Below, in pieces: positions 25,470 to 33,846 of a DNA stretch of 64,000 nt (its first letter is position 1; every line of letters begins with the position of its first letter). Below the pieces are notes generated by a model, which saw only the letters and a list, made by a program, of their open reading frames with translations, did not search any database and was not told the DNA's origin. Source of the stretch: Firm-04 sp045591925 (GTDB lineage Bacteria; Bacillota; Clostridia; Oscillospirales; Ruminococcaceae); assembly GCA_045591925.1 (NCBI GenBank), contig JAZNTW010000052.1:1-64000 (forward strand), in the 5' to 3' direction. The translations under genes and the position numbers were made by a program.

Positions 25470-27431
25470 TTGTCCATTGAAAAGCTGGAACTCGTCAGCA
25501 TTACAGGCGCAGCTCCAAGTTTGAACGATGCCATCGTCGCCTGCCTGCAAAGCAAGGTCTTTCACATCGAAAATGCGCCCAGACTGCTCGGCAGCACAAC
25601 GGATTTCGGTGGAAGCCATGCCGAACAGAATCCTTATGCAGAACCGCTTCATGCGCTCATGGAGCTGGATTTGCGGCAGGCAATGCTCGGAGAGGACTCC
25701 GAACCGGCATCGACGGCATTTACGCCGGAAACAATTCTTTCGGAAACCGAACGCATTTCCGGCAAGCTCAAATCAATCCGCGAAAAGCTCACCAATACGC
25801 GCAAGCAAATCGCAGAATATGAAAGCGCGACGATCCACCTGAAAAATCTCGCAGGCTCCGAGCTGAACCTCGGTGAACTGATCAAATGCAAGCATATCCT
25901 CTACCGCTTCGGCAGAATGCCGGAAGAAAATGTGACAAAGCTCGATTTTTACAGCGATGAGGGCTTTATCTTTCAAGCGTATCACACCGCGCATGAATAC
26001 GTCTGGGGCTTCTATTTCGCCACAAAGGAACGCATCCTTGCCATTGACGCGATCATGAAAGGGCTTCTCTTTGAGCGTTATGAGCTGCCGGAGGACATTT
26101 CCGGTACGCCGGAGGAAGCACTCGGTGAACTGCAAGTCAAGCTGACCGAAAAAAAAGCCGCACTCGCAGAGCTGGAAAAACAGCGAACGGCAATCTATCA
26201 GACCGAATCGGAGCTGCTTGGTCAGATGTACCGCTTTGCAAAGTATCAGAGCGAGGTTTGGAAGCTGCGCGGACAATGCGTGGTGACGCAGGATAAATTC
26301 ACCCTCATGGGCTATGTACCGGTCTCCGAAAAGGAAAATTTCCAGAAGCATATCAACAGCGTCCCCGACCTGACGATGATCTGCGAAGCGCCGTGGGTTG
26401 ATTCCAAGGTGCAGCCGCCGGTCAGACTCAAAAACGGCTGGTTTACAAAACCGTTTGCGATGTTTGTGGAAATGTACGGCTTGCCGAATTACAACGGCTA
26501 CAATCCGACAACCTTTGTCGCGATCACCTACACGCTGATTTTCGGTCTGATGTTCGGTGATCTCGGACAGGGCATTCTGCTCGCGCTGATTGGCGTATTT
26601 CTGCATAAAAAGAAAAACTTTGAGCTTGGCGCGATTATGGCGCGGATCGGCGTATCGAGTGCCATATTCGGCGCACTGTACGGCTCTGTGTTCGGCTTCG
26701 AGGAATTGCTCGACCCGTTCTATGAGCATCTCGGTATCCCATTCCTGCCGCTGAAAGCGATGGAGAATACGAATGTCATTATCTTCGGTGCGGTCGGCAT
26801 CGGTGCGGCGCTCGTCATCATCTCCATTCTTGTCAATATTGTCGTCAAGCTGCGGCATCACAGCTACGAGGACGCACTCTTTGGAAACAACGGCATCGCA
26901 GGCTTAGTCTTCTTCTGCGGATTGCTGCTTGTCGTGCTCGGCATTGTGACCGGTAAACAGCTTGCCGGAAAGCCCGTCATCATCCTGATGCTGGTGCTGC
27001 CGATGCTGATGATGTTCTTCCGCGAGCCGCTCGGTCATTTTGTATCGCATAAGAGCTATGAAATGCCTGCCATCGGCGATTTCATTGCGTCAAACTTTTT
27101 TGAATGCTTTGAATTTCTGCTCGGCTATGCAACCAATACGCTTTCCTTTATCCGTATCGGCGGCTTCGTCTTTTCTCACGCAGGTCTGATGAGCGTGGTC
27201 ATGCTGCTCTCTGAGATGATCGGCAAGGATCACAAATCCTGGATCACCATCATCATCGGCAACCTGTTTGTCATGTGTCTGGAAGGCTTGATCGTTGGTA
27301 TTCAGGTGCTGCGTCTGGAATTCTACGAGATTTTCTCGCGCTGCTACGAGGGCGACGGAAAGCCCTTTACCCCGATCACCGTCACGTTCGATGAGATCAA
27401 TGAGCTGAGTCAGTCCGAGCAGACTGCATAA
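25470..27431 (+). CDS. ntpI: V-type ATPase subunit I (membrane stator)
   Basis: 653 residues starting at TTG 25470, 7 nt after AGGAGG; no better ATG exists near it. The N-terminal 310 residues form a cytosolic part with coiled coil. The C-terminal half has about seven membrane helices, starting YTLIFGLMFGDLGQGI, the signature block of the a/I family, and the ion-path region ATNTLSFIRIGGFVFSHAGL with the essential arginine. It forms the static ion half-channels next to the K ring. Confidence 0.93.
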   Translation: MSIEKLELVSITGAAPSLNDAIVACLQSKVFHIENAPRLLGSTTDFGGSHAEQNPYAEPLHALMELDLRQAMLGEDSEPASTAFTPETILSETERISGKLKSIREKLTNTRKQIAEYESATIHLKNLAGSELNLGELIKCKHILYRFGRMPEENVTKLDFYSDEGFIFQAYHTAHEYVWGFYFATKERILAIDAIMKGLLFERYELPEDISGTPEEALGELQVKLTEKKAALAELEKQRTAIYQTESELLGQMYRFAKYQSEVWKLRGQCVVTQDKFTLMGYVPVSEKENFQKHINSVPDLTMICEAPWVDSKVQPPVRLKNGWFTKPFAMFVEMYGLPNYNGYNPTTFVAITYTLIFGLMFGDLGQGILLALIGVFLHKKKNFELGAIMARIGVSSAIFGALYGSVFGFEELLDPFYEHLGIPFLPLKAMENTNVIIFGAVGIGAALVIISILVNIVVKLRHHSYEDALFGNNGIAGLVFFCGLLLVVLGIVTGKQLAGKPVIILMLVLPMLMMFFREPLGHFVSHKSYEMPAIGDFIASNFFECFEFLLGYATNTLSFIRIGGFVFSHAGLMSVVMLLSEMIGKDHKSWITIIIGNLFVMCLEGLIVGIQVLRLEFYEIFSRCYEGDGKPFTPITVTFDEINELSQSEQTA

Positions 27432-27480
27432 GTCTCATCCGTACTATATGAATCAAAGAATATTCAGGAGGAAAAATCCC

Positions 27481-27930
27481 ATGTCTATTTATGAAATCCT
27501 TGAGCTGATCTTTTTGCCGCTGCTCATCGTTGCAGCACTCGCACTGCCCGTCTATGCGGCAATCACCAAAAAGAAAACCGGAAGCGCCATGCGCCGTGCC
27601 ATGCTCACAAATCTCTGTGCATTCGGCGCTGTGATGCTCTGTGCAATCGCACTGCCGCTGGGCGGCTTTGTCTCCGCTGAGGAGGCTGCCGAAACCGCCG
27701 CAGTCGTCAGCAATTCCGCAGCAGGACTCGGTTATCTTGCAGCAGCACTCGCTGTCGGCATCGGCTCGATCGGATGCGGCATTGCGGTTGGTCATGCAGC
27801 ACCGGCTGCGATCGGCGCGATTGCCGAAGAACCGAAATCCTTTGCAAAAGCACTGATTTTCGTTGCACTCGGTGAGGGTGTTGCAATCTACGGTCTGCTG
27901 ATTGCCATCATGATTCTTTCCAAGGTCTGA
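27481..27930 (+). CDS. ntpK: V-type ATPase subunit K (rotor ring proteolipid)
   Basis: 149 residues, four membrane helices. Helices 3 and 4 form the canonical hairpin (LAAALAVGIGSIGCGIAVGH; ALIFVALGEGVAIYGLLIAI) with the ion-binding glutamate and a tyrosine four residues later. Helices 1 and 2 lack a carboxylate, so there is one site per four helices, as in E. hirae NtpK. The glutamine that helps bind Na+ in helix 3 of Na+-type rings is not evident, which leans toward H+, but this is weak. The ATG at 27481 follows AGGAGG. Confidence 0.88.
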   Translation: MSIYEILELIFLPLLIVAALALPVYAAITKKKTGSAMRRAMLTNLCAFGAVMLCAIALPLGGFVSAEEAAETAAVVSNSAAGLGYLAAALAVGIGSIGCGIAVGHAAPAAIGAIAEEPKSFAKALIFVALGEGVAIYGLLIAIMILSKV

Positions 27931-28238
27931 TGCGCTGCCGACTGATCAGTGACAATACCGATACCCTTGTCGGGATGCGTCTGGCGGGCGTAGAGGGCGT
28001 AATCGTGCATACACGCGAGGAAACGCTCGACGCACTCCATCAGGCGATGAATATGCAGGATGTCGCAGTTGTCCTCATGACCGAAAAGCTCTCCGATCTC
28101 TGCAAGGCTGAGATACAGGAGCTGAAAACGCAAATACCGCAGCCGCTGCTTGTCATCATCCCCGACCGGCACGGCGCATCGAATATGACCGCCGCAATTT
28201 CCCGCTATCTTGCGGAAACGGTCGGCATTCAACTTTGA
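27930..28238 (+). CDS. V-type ATPase subunit F
   Basis: 102 residues. Start and stop overlap by one base with subunit K (TGATG). The Rossmann-like pattern typical of subunit F is visible: CRLISDNTDTLVGMRLAGVE, VAVVLMTEKLSD, and LLVIIPDRHG. In A/V-type ATPases subunit F binds the central stalk subunit D. A 96-bp spacer without any gene follows. Confidence 0.85.
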   Translation: MRCRLISDNTDTLVGMRLAGVEGVIVHTREETLDALHQAMNMQDVAVVLMTEKLSDLCKAEIQELKTQIPQPLLVIIPDRHGASNMTAAISRYLAETVGIQL

Positions 28239-28334
28239 ATACACCTTGCTGCACACTGCATCTCTGATGCACCGTACAGCCAAGCAAATACGCAAAAACC
28301 AATCCATAAATAATGACCGGACTGGAGTTCTGAA

Positions 28335-28925
28335 ATGGAAACAAATCCGAAACTCAAGCAGTTTATGGATGCTGTCAACTGCAGCATTGACGCGGAAATC
28401 GCTCGTGCAGAACAGGAAGCAGAGCAGAATGCACAACAATATCTGCTCAACACCGAAGTACACTGCAAGGAAGATCACGACCGCGCGCTCGCAGAAGCAA
28501 CATCCAAAATCACTGCAAAATATCAGAAGCAAATGTCGCAGATCGGCTATCAGGGCAAAATGACCTTTCTCAGCCGCCGTCAGATGCTGCTGATGCAGCT
28601 CTTTGCGGAGCTGCAGGAAAAGCTCAAAGCATTCACTGCCTCGGAGGATTATCTGCCGTGGCTCAAAAAGCTGTTGACCACGCATCAGCCTGAAGCCGGC
28701 GCGGAGATTCTGCTGCGTGAAGCCGACCTCAAGCTGCAGGATGCGCTTTCTGCGGCGATTCAGCAGGAGGTCAGCTTTCGTGCGGATCCGATGATTCAGC
28801 TCGGCGGACTCTCGATTCTTTCCGCAGACCGCAGACGTTGCGAAAATCATACGCTGGATGAAGCCTACGCTTCGCAGCTTCGCAATTTTTATCGCAATCA
28901 TAAAATCGGCGGAGGTGACGAATGA
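28335..28925 (+). CDS. ntpE: V-type ATPase subunit E (peripheral stalk)
   Basis: 196 residues. The N-terminal 90 residues are a charged coiled coil (EIARAEQEAEQNAQQYL, RQMLLMQLFAELQEKLKAF), and the C-terminal half is globular (GGLSILSADRRRCENHTLDE). This is the normal architecture of the stator stalk subunit E, which pairs with the short coiled-coil subunit. It overlaps the subunit A start by 4 bp. Confidence 0.85.
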   Translation: METNPKLKQFMDAVNCSIDAEIARAEQEAEQNAQQYLLNTEVHCKEDHDRALAEATSKITAKYQKQMSQIGYQGKMTFLSRRQMLLMQLFAELQEKLKAFTASEDYLPWLKKLLTTHQPEAGAEILLREADLKLQDALSAAIQQEVSFRADPMIQLGGLSILSADRRRCENHTLDEAYASQLRNFYRNHKIGGGDE

Positions 28926-30697
28926 TGCAGCAGCCTGTGATTTACAGCGTCAACGGCCCTGTTGTGAAAATCCGCAATACAAAGGCGTTTTCCATGATGG
29001 AAATGGTCTATGTCGGCAAGCAGCGACTGATTGGTGAGGTCATCGGTCTGACGGATGTTGAAACAACCGTTCAGGTCTATGAAAGCACCTCCGGTCTGCA
29101 AACCGGCGAACCGGTCGAGCCAACCGGCTCCCCGATTTCGGTCACACTCGGCCCCGGCATCCTGAACAATATTTTTGACGGCATCGAGCGTCCGCTGCGT
29201 GCGCTGGAAGCAGCTTCGGGTGCATTCATCGGGGATGGCTTGTCCGTGCCGCTTCTCGATATCGAAAAGGAATATGATGTATCCGTCAAGGCAAGTGTCG
29301 GAACGATTCTGCACGCCGGCGAAGCCTATGCTTCCTGTCCGGAAACAGCAGCGATTCTGCATCTCTGTCTTGTTCCGCCGAATCTTTCCGGTAAGGTTGT
29401 CTATGCCGCAAAGGACGGAAAATATCGTATCAACGATGAAATCATCCGTTTGGAGGATGCTGCCGGCAAGGTTCACTCGCTGACGCTCTGCCAGAAGTGG
29501 CCGATTCGCCGTCCAAGACCTGCGGCAAGACGCATACCGCCATCCCGGCCGATGATTACCGGTCAGCGCGTTCTGGATACGATGTTCCCCATCGCAAAGG
29601 GTGGTACAGCGGCAATTCCGGGCGGCTTCGGTACAGGTAAAACCATGACGCAGCATCAGATTGCAAAATGGTGCGACGCAGATATCATCGTATATATCGG
29701 CTGCGGCGAACGCGGCAACGAAATGACACAGGTGCTGGAAGAATTTACCGCGCTGAAAGACCCACGCACCGGAAAATCCCTCATGGAACGCACTGTTTTG
29801 ATTGCAAATACCTCGAATATGCCGGTTGCGGCACGTGAGGCTTCGATTTATACGGGCATCACGCTTGCCGAATACTATCGCGACATGGGCTACCACATTG
29901 CGATTATGGCAGATTCCACATCCCGTTGGGCAGAGGCGCTCCGTGAAATCTCCGGACGTCTGGAGGAAATGCCGGCAGAGGAGGGCTATCCTGCCTATCT
30001 CCCCTCCCGTCTTTCCGAATTCTATGAGCGCACGGGTGCTTATGAAACACTCAATGGCAGAGAGGGCAGCGTGACGGTCATTGGTGCCGTTTCACCGCAG
30101 GGCAGCGACTTCTCTGAGCCGGTCACGCAGAATACGCGCCGTTATGTCCGCTGCTTCTGGGGACTGGATAAGGCGCTCGCCTATGCGCGGCATTATCCTG
30201 CTATCAACTGGAATATGAGCTACAGCGAGTATCTCGATGATCTCGCACATTACTATGAATCACAGGTCGATCCGAAATTCAACGACTATCGCACCGAGCT
30301 TAGCGCAATTCTGAAAGAGGAGCAGTCGCTCATGGACATTGTCCGACTGATTGGCTCCGATGTCCTCCCGGACGACCAGAAGCTCATCATTGAGATCGCA
30401 CGCCTGATTCGCGTCGGATTTTTGCAGCAGAACGCCTATCACGCCGAGGACACCTATGTTCCGCTTGATAAGCAGTTCCGCATGATGGAGCTGATTCTTC
30501 ATGTGTATCATCATACAAAAACACTGATTGCCGAGCAGGTCAGTCTCGAAGCAATCAAATCCAGCGGCGTGATGGAGCTGGTCATCAAGGTCAAATACGA
30601 TATCCCGAACAACAAGCTCGAACAGTTTGATACGCTCACGCACCAGATTGACGATATGCTGGATTCGCTGCGCACCAAGAAAAAGGAGGTGCTGTAA
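28922..30697 (+). CDS. ntpA: V-type ATPase catalytic subunit A
   Basis: 591 residues. P-loop GGFGTGKT is at residues 234-241, with the upstream RPMITGQRVLDTMFPIAKGG block, the catalytic-site GCGERGNEMT and the ADSTSRWAEALREISGRLEE block, and the A-type insert before the P-loop. It hydrolyses or makes ATP at the A/B interfaces of the catalytic head. Confidence 0.97.
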   Translation: MMQQPVIYSVNGPVVKIRNTKAFSMMEMVYVGKQRLIGEVIGLTDVETTVQVYESTSGLQTGEPVEPTGSPISVTLGPGILNNIFDGIERPLRALEAASGAFIGDGLSVPLLDIEKEYDVSVKASVGTILHAGEAYASCPETAAILHLCLVPPNLSGKVVYAAKDGKYRINDEIIRLEDAAGKVHSLTLCQKWPIRRPRPAARRIPPSRPMITGQRVLDTMFPIAKGGTAAIPGGFGTGKTMTQHQIAKWCDADIIVYIGCGERGNEMTQVLEEFTALKDPRTGKSLMERTVLIANTSNMPVAAREASIYTGITLAEYYRDMGYHIAIMADSTSRWAEALREISGRLEEMPAEEGYPAYLPSRLSEFYERTGAYETLNGREGSVTVIGAVSPQGSDFSEPVTQNTRRYVRCFWGLDKALAYARHYPAINWNMSYSEYLDDLAHYYESQVDPKFNDYRTELSAILKEEQSLMDIVRLIGSDVLPDDQKLIIEIARLIRVGFLQQNAYHAEDTYVPLDKQFRMMELILHVYHHTKTLIAEQVSLEAIKSSGVMELVIKVKYDIPNNKLEQFDTLTHQIDDMLDSLRTKKKEVL

Positions 30698-30700
30698 CCC

Positions 30701-32110
30701 ATGAGTCTGCAATATTTCGGGCTTCACAGCATCAGCGGTTCCCTGGTCGTCCTCGATCAGGTTGAAAACGCAAAGTTTGATGAAATGGCGCGCATCGTAC
30801 TGGATGACGGTACGGAGCGTACCGGCAGAGTCGCCATGCTGGAGGGCGACAAGGCGATTTTACAGGTCTTTGAGGGAACGCATGGTCTCTCGCTGACCAA
30901 TACGCGCACACAATTCACCGGCAGACCGATGGAAATGCCGCTGTCCGGCGATTTGCTCGGCAGAGTGTTTACGGGTGCAGGCAGACCGGCTGACGGTCTG
31001 GGTGAGATTATGCCGGAGGAATTCAGGGATATCAACGGCGCACCGCTGAACCCGGTTTCGCGGCAATATCCCAGAAACTATATCCAGACTGGTATCTCCT
31101 CCATCGACTGTCTGATGACGCTGATTCGCGGTCAAAAGCTGCCGATTTTTTCCGGAACGGGTCTGTCGCATAACAAGCTCGCCGTTCAGATTGTTCAGCA
31201 GGCAAAAATCGCAAAGGATTCCGGTGCGGAATTTGCCATTGTGTTTGCCGCAATGGGCATCCAGAACGACGTTGCGGATTATTTCCGCCGCAGCTTTGCG
31301 GAAAGCGGCGTTCTGCAAAATGTCGTTATGTTCTTAAACCTTGCAAGCGACCCGATTGTAGAACGTATCATTACACCGCGCTGTGCGCTGACTGCCGCAG
31401 AATATCTCGCATACGAAAAGCATATGCACATCCTTGTTGTAATGACCGATATGACGGCGTATGCCGAGGCACTGCGTGAGTTTTCATCCTCAAAGGGCGA
31501 AATTCCGGGCAGAAAAGGCTTTCCGGGCTATCTGTATTCCGACCTTGCCTCACTCTATGAGCGCGCAGGCATCATCGAGGGCATCGAGGGCAGCGTGACA
31601 CAGCTCCCGATTCTGACCATGCCGAATGACGATATCACGCATCCCGTTCCCGACCTGACAGGCTATATCACAGAGGGACAAATTGTTCTGGACAGAGGTT
31701 TGGAGCAGGGCGGCGTTTATCCGGCAATCTCGGTGCTCCCATCGCTCTCCCGTCTTATGAAGGACGGCATCGGTGAGGGCTATACCAGAGCTGACCATTC
31801 TGCCGTTGCAAATCAGCTTTTTGCAGCTTATGCGCAGGTACAGGACGCGCGTTCTCTGGCGTCGGTCATCGGTGAGGAAGAGCTTTCTCCGCTGGATAAG
31901 CGATATCTTGCATTTGGTAAATATTTTGAAAAATGTTTTCTTTCACAGAAATTCGATGAAAATCGTTCCATGGAAGAAACGCTTGATCTCGGCTGGACGC
32001 TGCTTTCGATTCTGCCGAAATCTGCGCTCGATCGCGTAGACGACCAGATGCTCAATGCGCATTATGACGCGGAGGCAGCCGAAGCATTGATCCGCAGAGT
32101 GGAGGGATAA
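30701..32110 (+). CDS. ntpB: V-type ATPase non-catalytic subunit B
   Basis: 469 residues. It has the alpha/beta-type fold blocks (GRVFTGAGRPADGLGEIMPE, NPVSRQYPRNYIQTGISSID, LPIFSGTGLSHNKLAVQI) but no P-loop lysine at the equivalent place, which is normal for B. DMTAYAEALREFSSSKGEIP and the arginine-finger region (LPSLSRLMKDGIGEG) are present. It starts 3 bp after subunit A. Confidence 0.97.
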   Translation: MSLQYFGLHSISGSLVVLDQVENAKFDEMARIVLDDGTERTGRVAMLEGDKAILQVFEGTHGLSLTNTRTQFTGRPMEMPLSGDLLGRVFTGAGRPADGLGEIMPEEFRDINGAPLNPVSRQYPRNYIQTGISSIDCLMTLIRGQKLPIFSGTGLSHNKLAVQIVQQAKIAKDSGAEFAIVFAAMGIQNDVADYFRRSFAESGVLQNVVMFLNLASDPIVERIITPRCALTAAEYLAYEKHMHILVVMTDMTAYAEALREFSSSKGEIPGRKGFPGYLYSDLASLYERAGIIEGIEGSVTQLPILTMPNDDITHPVPDLTGYITEGQIVLDRGLEQGGVYPAISVLPSLSRLMKDGIGEGYTRADHSAVANQLFAAYAQVQDARSLASVIGEEELSPLDKRYLAFGKYFEKCFLSQKFDENRSMEETLDLGWTLLSILPKSALDRVDDQMLNAHYDAEAAEALIRRVEG

Positions 32111-32111
32111 C

Positions 32112-32720
32112 GTGGCAGCGCAGGTGTTCCCTACAAAAAGCAATCTGATGGCGGCAAAGCGTTCCCTGATGCTCGCAAAGCTCGGCTATGACCTCATGGA
32201 TCGCAAGCGAAACGTGCTGATTCGTGAGCTGATGCAGCTTGTCGATCGCGCCAAGGAGCTGCGCGGCAATATCGAGAAAACCTACGAAACCGCTTATGCC
32301 GAATTACAGGAAGCCAATATCACGCTGGGCGTTGTTGAACGATTTGCGAATGTCGTCCCGATTGACGATAGTATTCAGATCGAAACACGCACGGTCATGA
32401 GCGTTGAGATTCCAAAAATCACGCATCCCGACGAGCTGAACGCCAATATCCCCTATGGCTTCCTCGATACGAATGTGCAGCTTGACGAGGCATATGCCGC
32501 ATTCTGCAAGGTGCGCAATATGACGTTGATTCTCGCGGAGGTTGATACTGGTGTATTCCGGCTTGCAACCGCCATCCAAGCAACACAGCGGCGTGCAAAT
32601 GCGCTGAAAAACGTCCTGATTCCGCGCTACAGCGAAATCATCCGGACGATCTCCGACGCGTTGGAGGATAAGGAACGCGAGGAGTTCACGCGTATGAAGA
32701 TTATCAAGGCGACCAAGTAA
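32112..32720 (+). CDS. ntpD: V-type ATPase subunit D (central rotor shaft)
   Basis: 202 residues starting at GTG 32112, one base after the stop of subunit B, with GGAGG overlapping that gene's end. It has the family N-terminus VFPTKSNLMAAKRSLMLAKL GYDLMDRKRNVL, and the C-terminal helix TQRRANALKNVLIPRYSEII. The two long helices form the rotor shaft. It ends the operon proper; no strong terminator is seen before aguB. Confidence 0.95.
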   Translation: MAAQVFPTKSNLMAAKRSLMLAKLGYDLMDRKRNVLIRELMQLVDRAKELRGNIEKTYETAYAELQEANITLGVVERFANVVPIDDSIQIETRTVMSVEIPKITHPDELNANIPYGFLDTNVQLDEAYAAFCKVRNMTLILAEVDTGVFRLATAIQATQRRANALKNVLIPRYSEIIRTISDALEDKEREEFTRMKIIKATK

Positions 32721-32812
32721 ACAGGGGCGTTCAACCAGACCTTTCCCGGCAACCATTCCGCAAAAATGCAATGGCTGCCGATTGAATTTCATCCGAAAAG
32801 GAGTGCGGAAAA

Positions 32813-33694
32813 ATGAGCAGACTTGTCACAGTCGCAGCTGTGCAGATGCAGTGCAGCACCGATCCGGCAGAGAGCCTTGCCAAGGCAGAACAGGCAATCC
32901 GCAAGGCTGCCGCAGACGGCGCACAGATCATTCTGCTGCCGGAGCTGTTTGAACGGCAGTATTTCTGTCAGGAGCGCCGCTATGATTATTACGCATTTGC
33001 GCAAAAAACAGAGGATAATCCTGCTGTATGCCGCTGCATGGAGCTTGCAAAGGAATTGCAGGTCGTGCTGCCGGTTAGCTTCTATGAACGAGATGGCAGC
33101 CGCCTTTTTAATTCCGAAGCGATCATTGATGCGGACGGCACACTGCTCGGCGTTTACCGCAAAACACATATTCCCGATGACCATTACTATCAGGAAAAAT
33201 TCTACTTTACGCCCGGCAACACCGGTTTTCGCACATGGAACACGCGCTATGCAGCAATCGGTGTCGGCATCTGCTGGGATCAGTGGTTTCCGGAGACTGC
33301 ACGCTCACTCGTCTTAAACGGCGCAGAGCTGCTCTTTTTCCCGACCGCAATCGGCTCCGAACCGATTCTCGATACCGACAGTCAACCGCATTGGCAGACC
33401 ACCATGCAGGGTCATGCCGCTGCAAATATCACGCCGGTGATTGCGGCAAACCGCATTGGTCTGGAGCGTGTTACACCCTGTCCCGAAAACGGAATGCAGG
33501 AATCCTCGCTGTGCTTTTACGGCTCATCGTTCCTGACGACCGAAACCGGCGCAATCGCAGTACAGGCATCACGCGATACGGAAGAAGTGCTTATGCAGAC
33601 CTATGATCTGGACGGAATCGCGCAGGCAAAGCTCGACTGGGGCTTGTTCCGCGACCGCCGACCGCATTGTTATGATGCCATCACAACCGCATAA
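32813..33694 (+). CDS. aguB: N-carbamoylputrescine amidohydrolase
   Basis: 293 residues, nitrilase superfamily. The Glu-Lys-Cys triad is E44 (LPELFE), K117 (YRKTHIPD) and C154 (GICWDQWFPE); the HIPDD / GICWDQWFPETA pattern is that of N-carbamoylputrescine amidases. It would make putrescine, CO2 and ammonia in the agmatine route. Agmatine deiminase (aguA) is not nearby. Read-through from the V-ATPase operon is likely since only 92 bp separate them. Confidence 0.9.
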   Translation: MSRLVTVAAVQMQCSTDPAESLAKAEQAIRKAAADGAQIILLPELFERQYFCQERRYDYYAFAQKTEDNPAVCRCMELAKELQVVLPVSFYERDGSRLFNSEAIIDADGTLLGVYRKTHIPDDHYYQEKFYFTPGNTGFRTWNTRYAAIGVGICWDQWFPETARSLVLNGAELLFFPTAIGSEPILDTDSQPHWQTTMQGHAAANITPVIAANRIGLERVTPCPENGMQESSLCFYGSSFLTTETGAIAVQASRDTEEVLMQTYDLDGIAQAKLDWGLFRDRRPHCYDAITTA

Positions 33695-33701
33695 AGCAAA
33701 T

Positions 33702-33758
33702 CCCCCGAATGCAGAGCTTGAAACCATGAATGGTGCAAGGCTGTGTTCGGGGTTTTTT
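33702..33758 (+). terminator. Terminator after aguB
   Basis: Stem ccccgaat (33703-33710) with ttcgggg (33746-33752), long loop with further pairing (agcttg / caagg), and TTTTTT at 33753-33758. Confidence 0.85.
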
Positions 33759-33770
33759 ATATGAGACAAA

Positions 33771-33799
33771 ACGCCCTCTGCTTTGCGTGCAGAGGGCGT
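33771..33799 (-). terminator. Terminator of ftsH
   Basis: 11-bp stem acgccctctgc (33771-33781) with gcagagggcgt (33789-33799). On the minus strand TTTTGTCTC follows. Confidence 0.85.
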
Positions 33800-33846
33800 C
33801 CCACTATTGATTTTCGCGATGACAAACCATATCCGGTGTCATAGCA

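Noticed and set aside
25773..26861. A 362-codon frame antisense to V-ATPase subunit I
   Set aside because: The sense protein is a conserved operon member with membrane helices; the antisense frame is rich in His/Arg/Asp and lacks a start signal.
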